A stretch of DNA of 64,000 nucleotides from Bradyrhizobium diazoefficiens. Lineage in GTDB: Bacteria; Pseudomonadota; Alphaproteobacteria; Rhizobiales; Xanthobacteraceae. Below are positions 9,223-17,603 of this stretch, in pieces. Below the pieces are notes generated by a model. That model was not told the DNA's origin, ran no database searches, and saw nothing but the letters and a program-made list of their open reading frames with translations. The DNA lies in assembly GCF_016612535.1 (NCBI RefSeq), contig NZ_JAENXS010000001.1, positions 2,629,501 through 2,693,500 of the forward strand, written 5' to 3'. Position numbers and translations under genes: made by a program. Within the stretch, counting starts at the first letter, position 1. The number at the start of each line of letters is the position of its first letter.

Positions 9223-10667
9223 CTAGCTTGGGCACAGATCTCTTGCACAGAATGAATCGCCTGTGATTCTGTGTAGGCCGTCGTGATTCTGGCAGCGGAG
9301 CGATGGCGGAGATGGATATCGGCTATTTCGGCGACGAGCGTCTTAAAAAAATGGCGCTCTGTTGCTTGCGCGTGTCTGCGAGCGACAGACGGTTTGTCTG
9401 CGCAAACTTGGCGAGGATCGCGCCGAGAAGGTCAAATTTCGGCGCTTTTTGATGAATGAGCGGGTCACGGTCGACAAGATGGTGATCCGCGCGCGAGCGC
9501 GTCTGCGTGAGATTGCGGCCGGCCGGCACGTCCTGGCGATCCAGGATACCAGCGAGATCAACTATGAGGCCAAGCGAGGGCGCAAGCGCGATCTCGGCCG
9601 GGTGGGCAATGGCCGTGACGTCGGCCTGTTCGTGCATCCCGTTCTGACGGTTGATGCAGAAACAGGTCACTGTCTGGGCCTGGCCGACGTGCAGGTCTGG
9701 CGCCGCTTTAAAACCAAGGCCGCCGACTATCGCAGCAGCCGATTGAGGAAAAGGAATCCTATCGATGGGTGAAGGGCCGCGGCGGCCAAATGGGGCCTGA
9801 CCAAGGCGAGCATGATCACAGTGATCGACGATCGCGAAGGAGACATTTATGAGAAGTGGGCTCGCCTGCCGGATCGTCGCACGCATCTGTTGAGCCGCGC
9901 GTGCCGGGATCGTGCAACAACAGGCGACCGCGCTCTGTTTGCGACCATGGCGGCACTGCCCGAGCAACATCGCTTGGCGATCGATCTGCCGGCGCGGGCA
10001 GGCAAGCGCCAGGCTCGTCAAGCGCAGTTGGCGGTGCGGTTCGGAACGGTCGTCGTCTGTCGGCCAGCATCCTGCTCCGATCCCCACGCGCCGCCAAATT
10101 GAACTCTCCGCGGTCGAAGTCCGAGATTGATCCGCCGAGCGGCGAGGAACCTGTCCTGTGGCGTTTGCTGACCACCCATGATGTCGAAACTGTCGAACAG
10201 GCTGTCACGGTGATCGGCTGGTACCGCAGCGCTGGCATGTCGAACAATTGTTCAGGACCGTGAAGCGCCAAGGCCTTGATCTCGAGGCGAGCGTTCTTGC
10301 CGAAGGCGCGGCGCTGGAAAAGCTCGCCGTTATCGCTCTCATCGCCGCGTGCCAAACCATGCAACTCGTGCTCGCGCGCGCCTCGCTCGACGATAGCCAA
10401 CCTGCCTCGCACGTCTTTGACGATCGCGAAATGCAGGTTCTATCGGCCTTGCAGGAACGTTTGCGGGGCCGCACCGCCAAACAGCAAAATCCCCATATAC
10501 CAAGCAGCCTTGCTTGGGCCGGCTGGACCATCGCCCGCCTCGGTGGCTGGACCGGTTACGAGAGCGACAAATCCAACGGCCCAATCACAATGCGCGACGG
10601 GCTCGAACGCTTCCGAGCCATCGCCCAAGGCTTCTTCCTCGCCAAAAATGTGTGCCCAAGCTAGCCC
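9220..10667 (+). mobile_element. Decayed IS4-family insertion sequence
   Basis: Bounded by perfect 17-bp inverted repeats: gggctagcttgggcaca at 9220-9236 and its complement at 10651-10667; the outermost 2-3 bases could be target DNA. The interior is a broken IS4-type transposase on the plus strand. Length about 1.45 kb fits the Tn5/IS50-like group. I could not identify a convincing target duplication, because the target was itself a palindromic repeat. Confidence 0.85.
9303..10664 (+). pseudogene. IS4-family DDE transposase, multiply frameshifted
   Basis: The reading frame must shift at about 9351 (in a run of seven A), 9737, 9773, 10095, 10125 and 10220 to restore a continuous transposase. 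Pieces show the catalytic regions: IQDTSEINYE for the first Asp, MITVIDDREGDIYEKW for the second, and tryptophan/histidine-rich WHVEQLFRTVKRQG preceded by Y and R, the Y-2R-3E-6K signature of IS4 transposases. The C-terminal WTIARLGGWTGY and GPITMRDGLERF segments match the Tn5-like subgroup. With six lesions it cannot be active without repair; it is a dead copy. Confidence 0.9.
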
Positions 10668-10712
10668 ACAAGGGGAGAGGGAGAGCACCGATCGCAAGTC
10701 AGGAGTACACAC

Positions 10713-10991
10713 ATGACCCTCACCAGCGGCCGCTTCGTCGGCCACGAACAGGACCGCGGCATCGTCCAGTTCTCGATGCAGGACGGCGCGCGGGAGGTTG
10801 CCTGCGCGATCTCGACCTCCGCCATGGACGATCTCGAACGCGGCCCGCGCGCGCGGCCGAGCGAGCGCGAAGAACAGTTCATGCGCCTGCGCGAGCGCAT
10901 CGAAGCCTGCGCGGGACGCAAATATCAGGCAACGGAGTTCGAGGGCACCCCGCCGGGGATCGTGCTGCGGAGCATCGATTTTCGGGGGTAG
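10713..10991 (+). CDS. DUF1488 family protein
   Basis: A 92-residue protein resembling the DUF1488 family, small cytosolic proteins of unknown function common in proteobacteria. Visible features are the VQFSMQDGAREVACAIS strand segment and a Glu/Arg-rich central helix. caggagt 8 bases upstream supports the ATG. It sits just after the decayed IS and before the low-GC segment, and its own GC-rich codon use matches the host. Confidence 0.65.
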   Translation: MTLTSGRFVGHEQDRGIVQFSMQDGAREVACAISTSAMDDLERGPRARPSEREEQFMRLRERIEACAGRKYQATEFEGTPPGIVLRSIDFRG

Positions 10992-11091
10992 GGGGCGGAC
11001 TTACGAGGCGAGAACATTTTATTATCGAGGCCGCAGCCGGGGGCGAGTTCCAGGGCCGGCCAGCCTAATGTCGGCCTACCGCCGAATCTCC

Positions 11092-11260
11092 GTCGACGGC
11101 TCCATTACCCCCGCTCCAGAAGCGCAAAACACCATCTGCCGCGGCTCTGTCCTCTGCGTCTTACGCAGGCAGCGATAGAGCTTCAGGACGCAGGAGATGT
11201 TCTCCGAGATCTCGTTGCCAGTGCTCCACGGTGGGCCCCCGGTGATGCTACCGGGACGGC
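11092..11260 (-). pseudogene. Broken duplicate of the DUF2235 gene 5' end
   Basis: On the plus strand this stretch follows 7771-8000 closely, for example caggcagcgatagagcttca and ggtgatgctaccgg in both. It covers the upstream region and about the first 65 codons of the DUF2235 gene. Relative to the intact gene it has small indels and lacks about 58 bases that include the start codon, so it cannot be translated. It lies immediately beyond the 3' end of the NACHT gene. Confidence 0.85.
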
Positions 11261-11288
11261 TGAAGTTGACGGTACGAAAGTGAATATC

Positions 11289-14200
11289 TCACGACTTGGG
11301 CTTTGACACATCCAGAATGAATATGTCGATCCTTGCGCGTTCAGTGGGAGATAGCCCAGCAACTAGCATCTGTCGAAGCTCGCTGCTTGATTTGGGCGCC
11401 GCCAAACCCGCCGGATGTTTGCGCAAGTTCTTTTTTCCAACGCGTCCAAACCAAAGGACAAGGTAGATGCCACGATCGTCTGCACGCCAATCGCGCGAGT
11501 ATTTCTCTATTAGCTGAACACTCGCTGCGTTCCAGACGTTGCGGTGCCACTGTCCCTTTATTTCGACGGGTACGCCATAATCCAAGTATGTAGCTACGAT
11601 GTCCGCACGAGTCGCATCAGGCATAGTCACTTCTGGGAGGAAGTTAATCTCAACTGTTACTTTATCGCGCAATTGATCCAGCAATCGGTTTCGGCAGGTA
11701 TTCTCGTCTTTTGGTGTCTCGCCGCTCCAGTAAGCTTCCCAAGCCTGAGTATCGCCAGTTCGAATGTAATTTTGGACCGTTTCGAGCCGATCCAAGAGAA
11801 CGGCCTTCAGATCATCAATGTTGGCGGGAAGTCTGCCCGCTAGGGTGTTCTTTATCTCGCTGAAGCTCGGCACGTGAAGGTCGCTGTCACGTCTCAAACG
11901 CAGCTGTTGTGCGCGCGCGTGCTTGATGTCGTCACCATACGAAGAGGCGATACCAGACAATGAGAGGCGATTAAGAATATCTGAGGCGTTCTCAGTAGGG
12001 TCGGAGCCTATCGCGCGAACGTTGGCGCGAATAAAGCTTGATGCATCCCATGGGTTGTTGCTTCCATTTGTGCTGGATGGACGGGCAACGAACGGCCACG
12101 CGGTCCCAAAGTATTGAATGATTGCTTCGCGCTGGTCGACCGTCAGATAACTCTGAGTATCTTCCTCGTGTCGACTGCGTTCCTGTAAGTCTTGCACGAG
12201 CCATAGATAAGACTTGTCCGTTCGAAATTGGTCCGTCCAAATCTCCTTGGTGCCGTCAAAATCCACTAAGAACGATACGCAGATCCAAAGCTTCCGACAG
12301 CTTACATCATGACTGTCTCTCTCAGAAATGTGTTGGCGCGCAAGAGTGCGAAGATCAAGTTGCTTTCCACGTGCGAGAGCCATTCGAACCAGAGAGGTCT
12401 GAACATTAGTGCTGGCGGATCGATAATCACTGAGCCAACTTAAGCTTAGGCTACCAGCAAGCAAATTGAAGCGGCCTTCCTGGGCGATTCGATAAAGGCC
12501 TGGCACATGCTGATGCCCTGCTCGGATATGAGGCTCAACTACGGAGCGCAAGAATTCCTCTTTAGAAGATTCCGAGGTAAAGACCTTCAATTCGAGCGAG
12601 TCTTGAATATCTTGGCCGATTTGCTTCGGATCGAACGCGGCGGAATCCCACAGTGACGCCAGCGCGGCGCTTGCGATTGAGGAAGAAATCGTCGCCAAGG
12701 GGTGGTCAGCGCGAGCAACTTCACAAATCCCGCAAGCAAGCACTAACTCAACATTTTTATATTTTCCCTCGACATGAGTTTCGGAGATTTGCTGAGCGCT
12801 TGGCATGTCCTTTCGTGCGAGGGCTTTGACAAAGCCAAGAGTTGCGGCTTCCGTCAGTTCGCTTCCGAGCCAGATACGTACTCGTTCTTGAGGCGTGTTG
12901 CCTCTATCAAGGTCATGATACATTCCGAGGTAGGCTCTCGCAATTTGAACGAGCGAGCCGATATCCTCGCCTGCCCTGATCGCTGCAATGTGTGGAAGAT
13001 ATTCAATACGGTGATCAGCAAACCGATTCGCACGTTCCTCTTCTTGGCGAAACCTTCGTGCCTCTTCTTCCTTCCTCCAGTTATGCTTTGGAGGCGCAGT
13101 GATCTCTTTCCAGAGTTGAGCCAATCTAGAATGGCGTTCAATGCCGAGATTCGCCGCGGCGCTGACGTCCGGAGGAAATCCGTCAGAGTATTGTTGGCTT
13201 CGCAGTAGGTCACTCCAAAGTGTAATGTCGTTGTCCGATAGATCGTCCTTCAAGTTTAGTTCTGTGAGCATTTCGGCGGCATCACTAACGGAAATTGCCA
13301 GGGCGCGGTTTGCCAAGGGGAGGTCATGCACGATTTTCATCAAAGGCCCCTCCTTGCCATCGGCAGAATAGATTACGTGCTTTTGTATTTGCCGGCGCAG
13401 GACGGGGTTTTGGGTCAACCATTCTTGGACTGGGCGTTTGCGATCAGATATGTATCCGCTCTCGGTTTCCATTAGTTTGAGCCACGACCACGCACGCTCT
13501 GGAGTTGGAAGTTGGTCGCATTGAATTGCTTTCTCGAGGAGCTGATTGATAGCGCTGGTCAGTTCAAATCTTGCGCGCCAGTTCTTGGATTTGAAGCGAT
13601 CTGACATTTCATCGAGGATCGATCCTGACAAGGCGGAGGAAATTGCTCGAGTGATTCCATAAGTCATCCCTGAAACGTAGGGATCGTCGGCTGTGTCATC
13701 GTGCTCTTCGTCGCGTCGCTCATAGTCGAGTATGGCTTCAGTTATTTGCTCCGCAGAGAATCCAGCCGCGCTGGATGAAGCAATGACTTCGAGCGTCAAT
13801 CGGCCGTCGCCTGTCTCTCCGCGATCGTGGAGTTTCTCAGCTAGGGAGACCCAGTCGACCTTGGAGCCACTCTCAGCAAGCGCGGCGACTGCGCTGCTTC
13901 TTTCGGCGTACACTGCTTGCGGATTTTCGACGATTGATTGTAGTTCAATTGCGATCGCGTTGGTGAGTTCTGAGTTCCGAAGAGCCTCTAATACGAGCAT
14001 TGATAAATGAACGTGCCGTTCTGGATCCGTGATGATTGCGACGACCTCATCTTTGAGCTCAAGTCGAGCTAGGCCGGAAATTGCACGGCGTCCCCAATCC
14101 TCGCTGCGAAAGTACGGATCCTCGTCAGCCAATGACGCCAACGACTGTAGCAAAAGGCGCGCTTGACCGACCGAGAGACGGTCGGTGTCGCCGTACCTAA

Positions 14201-15308
14201 GTACTCCGTAAGGGTCTACTTTGATGCAACGCGAAGCAAAGCGAGGAGAAAAGTGGGCGACCCACGCGTGCAAGCCTCTGAAAGGGGTGGGAACGCCCCC
14301 GTTAAAAGTGAGAGCCTGGAATACGCGTCTTTCAGATAGGCCATCTGAAAGACGCTTAGATAGCCATCGGGCTCCGACAAATTCGGCGATGACTCGATGA
14401 TACGGCGTATAAAGATTTTCATCTGGGCTCTGAAACAGTCGCGTCTTAATCGCGTCGCGCACCGCAGGAGCGCTCGGAATATCGTCAAGTTCTGCTACTT
14501 GGGCGTATCCTTCCGGAAGTTCATTCCAGTGCCGATCCGAAACCCCTAGTGAGCCCGATAGAAGGATGTGTGTGAAGATTGCCCCAGCTGAGTCTAGTAG
14601 CGCCTCTGGGTTTGATCGAGCAGCTTTCGATCTATAGTGGGCGGGGTTGCGCTCTGAAGTGAGTAGTTTCGATGCGCTTTCAAAGAGGTCAGCTCGTCCC
14701 TCTGGGAGTCCCTGTCCGGCAGCGACAATCTCTGCAACTAAGGTCAACGTCAGCGGATTGACGTAAAACTCTCCAAGATCTTGTCTCTCCAAATGATCGA
14801 GCACTTCATGCGGGGAGATTGTTTCGCTGTAGGAGCTGAGGAAGCCCGCTGCATCCTCAATGGTGAAGGGCTGTAGATGAAGAGTGACAGGGTCGACGCC
14901 GTAGTCTTGGCTTATTTTATAGCGATCGGTCGATCCCAGCCAGTCTGCGGAACGGCACGAAAGAATGAAGTTCGGATTGTGGAGCTCCGAAAGCTTTCGC
15001 AAAACCTCGTCGATTGCTGAGAAGCCGAATGATGATGTGATTTCATCTAGGCCGTCTATGACGAGTTTGCTCTCCGGTGCAACCGGGAGTGCAGGGGAAC
15101 TCTGCATCCGATAAAATGTGCCGGCCGCAATGCGTCTAAAGCCAAATCTGGTTTCGAGTGCTTTTGTTAGTCTGGTTTTTCCCAGACCTGGATCACCCAG
15201 GATGACAATGGGCGCATTAATCGAGGGGATGTCGGCTTCGGTGACCACCGCTTCATTGTCTTGTCCGCGATCTCGGATCAGCGTTCTGGGTATGTAGAGG
15301 TCTACCAT
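11289..15308 (-). CDS. NACHT-type STAND NTPase with C-terminal PD-(D/E)XK-like nuclease motif
   Basis: A 1339-residue protein. N-terminal NTPase: Walker A GDPGLGKT at 38-45, Walker B LVIDGLDE at 82-89 (the DGLDE form typical of NACHT), a sensor-like FILSCRSADW near 114-123, NPLTLTLV at 184-191 and YHRVIAEFVGARWL near 303-316, both resembling conserved NACHT C-terminal elements. About 850 residues of predominantly helical, repeat-like sequence follow, probably the sensor. The last 110 residues hold RADIV, then PVEIKG (Asp1236, Glu1249, Lys1251), then SVQLIEKY, the order expected for a PD-(D/E)XK nuclease. GC is near 50% in hand-counted lines against well over 60% around it, so it was probably acquired. 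Best guess: single-gene anti-phage effector. No partner gene is adjacent. Confidence 0.8.
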   Translation of the reverse strand: MVDLYIPRTLIRDRGQDNEAVVTEADIPSINAPIVILGDPGLGKTRLTKALETRFGFRRIAAGTFYRMQSSPALPVAPESKLVIDGLDEITSSFGFSAIDEVLRKLSELHNPNFILSCRSADWLGSTDRYKISQDYGVDPVTLHLQPFTIEDAAGFLSSYSETISPHEVLDHLERQDLGEFYVNPLTLTLVAEIVAAGQGLPEGRADLFESASKLLTSERNPAHYRSKAARSNPEALLDSAGAIFTHILLSGSLGVSDRHWNELPEGYAQVAELDDIPSAPAVRDAIKTRLFQSPDENLYTPYHRVIAEFVGARWLSKRLSDGLSERRVFQALTFNGGVPTPFRGLHAWVAHFSPRFASRCIKVDPYGVLRYGDTDRLSVGQARLLLQSLASLADEDPYFRSEDWGRRAISGLARLELKDEVVAIITDPERHVHLSMLVLEALRNSELTNAIAIELQSIVENPQAVYAERSSAVAALAESGSKVDWVSLAEKLHDRGETGDGRLTLEVIASSSAAGFSAEQITEAILDYERRDEEHDDTADDPYVSGMTYGITRAISSALSGSILDEMSDRFKSKNWRARFELTSAINQLLEKAIQCDQLPTPERAWSWLKLMETESGYISDRKRPVQEWLTQNPVLRRQIQKHVIYSADGKEGPLMKIVHDLPLANRALAISVSDAAEMLTELNLKDDLSDNDITLWSDLLRSQQYSDGFPPDVSAAANLGIERHSRLAQLWKEITAPPKHNWRKEEEARRFRQEEERANRFADHRIEYLPHIAAIRAGEDIGSLVQIARAYLGMYHDLDRGNTPQERVRIWLGSELTEAATLGFVKALARKDMPSAQQISETHVEGKYKNVELVLACGICEVARADHPLATISSSIASAALASLWDSAAFDPKQIGQDIQDSLELKVFTSESSKEEFLRSVVEPHIRAGHQHVPGLYRIAQEGRFNLLAGSLSLSWLSDYRSASTNVQTSLVRMALARGKQLDLRTLARQHISERDSHDVSCRKLWICVSFLVDFDGTKEIWTDQFRTDKSYLWLVQDLQERSRHEEDTQSYLTVDQREAIIQYFGTAWPFVARPSSTNGSNNPWDASSFIRANVRAIGSDPTENASDILNRLSLSGIASSYGDDIKHARAQQLRLRRDSDLHVPSFSEIKNTLAGRLPANIDDLKAVLLDRLETVQNYIRTGDTQAWEAYWSGETPKDENTCRNRLLDQLRDKVTVEINFLPEVTMPDATRADIVATYLDYGVPVEIKGQWHRNVWNAASVQLIEKYSRDWRADDRGIYLVLWFGRVGKKNLRKHPAGLAAPKSSSELRQMLVAGLSPTERARIDIFILDVSKPKS

Positions 15309-15390
15309 CTCTGCTCAAGCCGATTCGTCCGATACTCGCAAAAGTAGCGGCGTTCTCGATTGAAGCAACTAATCGGCCATGTCGCGTCCC

Positions 15391-15425
15391 AAAAACAAAA
15401 ACGGCCGGATCTTCCGATCCGGCCG
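15391..15425 (-). terminator. Rho-independent terminator downstream of rpmB
   Basis: Perfect 10-bp stem cggccggatc/gatccggccg with a 4-base loop at 15402-15425. On the minus strand it is followed by tttttgttttt (15391-15401). It lies about 75 bases past the rpmB stop, and just upstream of the NACHT gene on the same strand, so it should insulate that gene from rpmB transcription. Confidence 0.85.
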
Positions 15426-15498
15426 CAACGCAAAACTCGACTTGGCTAAGCCTACGCCATGCGACGCAACCTAGCCCCCGCCCGATTGCAAAATTCGC

Positions 15499-15810
15499 TT
15501 AGCTGGCCTTCTTCTCCGGCGCAGGCGTCGGGCCGACCTTCTTCTGGATGGCGCGCTTCAGCTCGAGGGCGCGCGGCGACAGATTGTCGGCCTTGGCCTT
15601 GATCAGGAAAGCGTCGAGACCGCCATTGTGGTCGACGCTCTTGACCGCATTGGTCGAGACGCGCAGGCGCACGTTGCGCTCCAGGGCTTCGCTGATGAAC
15701 GTCACGTTGACGAGGTTCGGCAGGAAGCGGCGCTTGGTCTTGATGTTGGAGTGGCTGACCTTGTGGCCGACGAGGGGGCCCTTGGCCGTCAGTTCGCAGC
15801 GGCGAGACAT
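15499..15810 (-). CDS. rpmB: 50S ribosomal protein L28
   Basis: Large-subunit ribosomal protein L28, 103 residues, as usual in alphaproteobacteria. The N terminus [29 protein letters not shown] is family-typical (CxLTGK-like element, then N-x-K-T-K-R-x-F), and FLPNLVNV and VNALKSVDH-like segments follow. The C-terminal tail is Ala/Pro/Lys-rich. A strong terminator follows. Monocistronic by its spacing from neighbours. Core gene marking the right boundary of the accessory segment. Confidence 0.97.
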   Translation of the reverse strand: MSRRCELTAKGPLVGHKVSHSNIKTKRRFLPNLVNVTFISEALERNVRLRVSTNAVKSVDHNGGLDAFLIKAKADNLSPRALELKRAIQKKVGPTPAPEKKAS

Positions 15811-15969
15811 GTCACAAATCCTTTAGGCTGAGCCCCCAACGAGTTGCGGCCGCCATTCGGGGCGCCACGGGGGCAAATTCTCTGTCCTTGCAGGGAGCGG
15901 CGGACGTATAGGGGGAAGGGGCGGGACGTCAAGGTTTTGGGGCGGGGATTCATGCCTCACGAGAGGTGC

Positions 15970-16108
15970 GCCCCCTCCCCCGCGCGCGGGGAGGGTGGGG
16001 AGAGGGCTCTCTCCGCGGAGGGGCAGTTCTTGTCACGGTTGGTGTCCCCCAGAGGAGAAAGCCCTCACCCGCGCTTTGCGCGACCTCTCCCGCAAGCGGG
16101 AGAGGTGT
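15970..16108. repeat. Type B repeat between rpmB and the DUF3108 gene
   Basis: Third copy of the element: ccccctcccccgcgcgcggg arm at the left and cctctcccgcaagcgggaga at the right. The 490-bp gap between rpmB and the DUF3108 gene holds this repeat and, presumably, the rpmB promoter; no other gene is apparent. Confidence 0.7.
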
Positions 16109-16298
16109 CGGAGCCCGGGGCCCGGGGCACGGGCCAATCACCAAAACGGCAATGTTTAAAACGCCTTACCATCACATAAAGGGCGTATTCGCCGCCGAAA
16201 GAGTCCGGTGAGTTCCCGGCCTCATGCGGCCGGGATGCATTGCTTGCGGCCGTAACAGGCTTAAGTAACAACCACTCGCTTTCCGATTGGATCGTCTC

Positions 16299-17162
16299 GT
16301 GCACACGTCCACCCTCTCTCCGCCCCGGCTGCGGTCGGCCGGCAGGCTGGCTTTGGCTGCTTTCGGCGGGCTGGTTCTGGCGTGGGCGGCGGAGCCCGCG
16401 GCGGCGCAGGGCAAGCTCGAGGCGCAGTATGAGGCGTCGCTGGCGGGCATTCCCGTGGGCAAGGGCGCCTGGCACATCGACATCCAGGACGATGTGTTTT
16501 CGGCCGCGGCCTCCGGCGGCACCTCCGGCATCCTGAAATCGATCGCGAACGGCTCCGGCACCGGCGCTTCGCAGGGCCGCATCGTCAACGGCGCGCTGGT
16601 CGCGACCGCCTACCAGGCCTCCACCACCACCTCGAAAAAGACAGAAGAGATCCACATCACGCTGGACAAGGGCAATGTGAAGGAGTTCGGCATCATTCCG
16701 GAGCCGCCGGTCGATGCCGACCGCATCGTGGTGACGGACGCGCATCGCCGCGGCGTGTTCGATCCGATGACGGCCTCGCTGGTGCGGGTATCAGGCACCG
16801 GCGATCCCGTGTCGCCGGAAGCCTGCCATGGCAGCGCGCCGGTGTTCGACGGCCGCATGCGCTACGAGCTCAAGCTCGATTTCAAGCGCATGGAGACCGT
16901 GAAGGCGGAGAAGGGCTATCACGGCCCCGTCGTGGTCTGTTCGCTCTATTTCGTCCCCGTCGCCGGCTACATCCCCGATCGCCCCGTGATCAAATACCTC
17001 GCCGCCCAGCGCAACATCGAGATCGCGCTCGCGCCCGTTGCCGGCACGCGGGTTTTGGTCCCGTTCTGGCTGAAAGTGCCGACGCCGCTCGGGCCGGCGA
17101 TGCTGGAAGCGACCAGCTTCATCACCACCGCCCAGCCGCCAAGGGTCGCCAAGACGCAGTAG
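16299..17162 (+). CDS. Exported DUF3108 domain protein
   Basis: About 287 residues with an N-terminal signal peptide (RLALAAFGGLVLAW, then AEPAAAQG). The rest resembles DUF3108 proteins, predicted periplasmic beta-rich proteins of unknown function: LEAQYEASLAGIPVGKG near the N terminus is the characteristic first strand pair. The GTG at 16299 gives the most normal signal length; a TTG at 16287 is the alternative. The following 440-bp gap separates it from the helicase gene. Confidence 0.75.
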   Translation: MHTSTLSPPRLRSAGRLALAAFGGLVLAWAAEPAAAQGKLEAQYEASLAGIPVGKGAWHIDIQDDVFSAAASGGTSGILKSIANGSGTGASQGRIVNGALVATAYQASTTTSKKTEEIHITLDKGNVKEFGIIPEPPVDADRIVVTDAHRRGVFDPMTASLVRVSGTGDPVSPEACHGSAPVFDGRMRYELKLDFKRMETVKAEKGYHGPVVVCSLYFVPVAGYIPDRPVIKYLAAQRNIEIALAPVAGTRVLVPFWLKVPTPLGPAMLEATSFITTAQPPRVAKTQ

Positions 17163-17603
17163 GCGGCGTTGCTGCGGCCGCCCTAGTGATATCAACGACT
17201 TACCTACTGTGCATGGGGTTGTTTTCGCGACATGGGCTGAAAGGGCCTCCCACCCGGGAATCCATTTGACTCCTCCCCGATTCTGATTCGACTCCGCGCC
17301 GTCCCCAACTTAACCAAATCCGTCACCATATCGTCGCTTGTGCGACAGCCCAAAACTCCATCTAGTGCGATGGAAATAACAGTCCCACGACACCTTGCGT
17401 GAACGGAACGGGACTCAGGGGAGAGTCAGCGATTCGGCCGCGATTCGTTCTGGAGTCGTTCCGAAGCTTAAGGGCACAGGGAAAAGCGTCGCAAAGTGAG
17501 ACAGTTGCGCCAGGTTTGGGGAAGCTCTGCCGTCTCCCTCCACACCACCCGCCCCAAACAGCACTGACATTCGCCCCATCAGCCACTACCTAATCAATTG
17601 GAC
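17163..17603. other. Long leader region without a recognised gene
   Basis: A 440-base stretch upstream of the helicase. It contains a short inverted repeat gactc/gagtc around 17411-17426 but no convincing terminator, riboswitch or small frame. It presumably holds the helicase promoter; I could not pick -35/-10 elements with confidence. Confidence 0.4.

Noticed and set aside
13141..13371. Small plus-strand open frames inside the NACHT gene as partner or immunity genes
   Set aside because: They are antisense to the coding frame, lack ribosome-binding sites and have no recognisable features.
17411..17426. gactc/gagtc inverted repeat as a terminator or riboswitch
   Set aside because: The stem is only five base pairs with no T-run, and no conserved riboswitch elements are seen around it.
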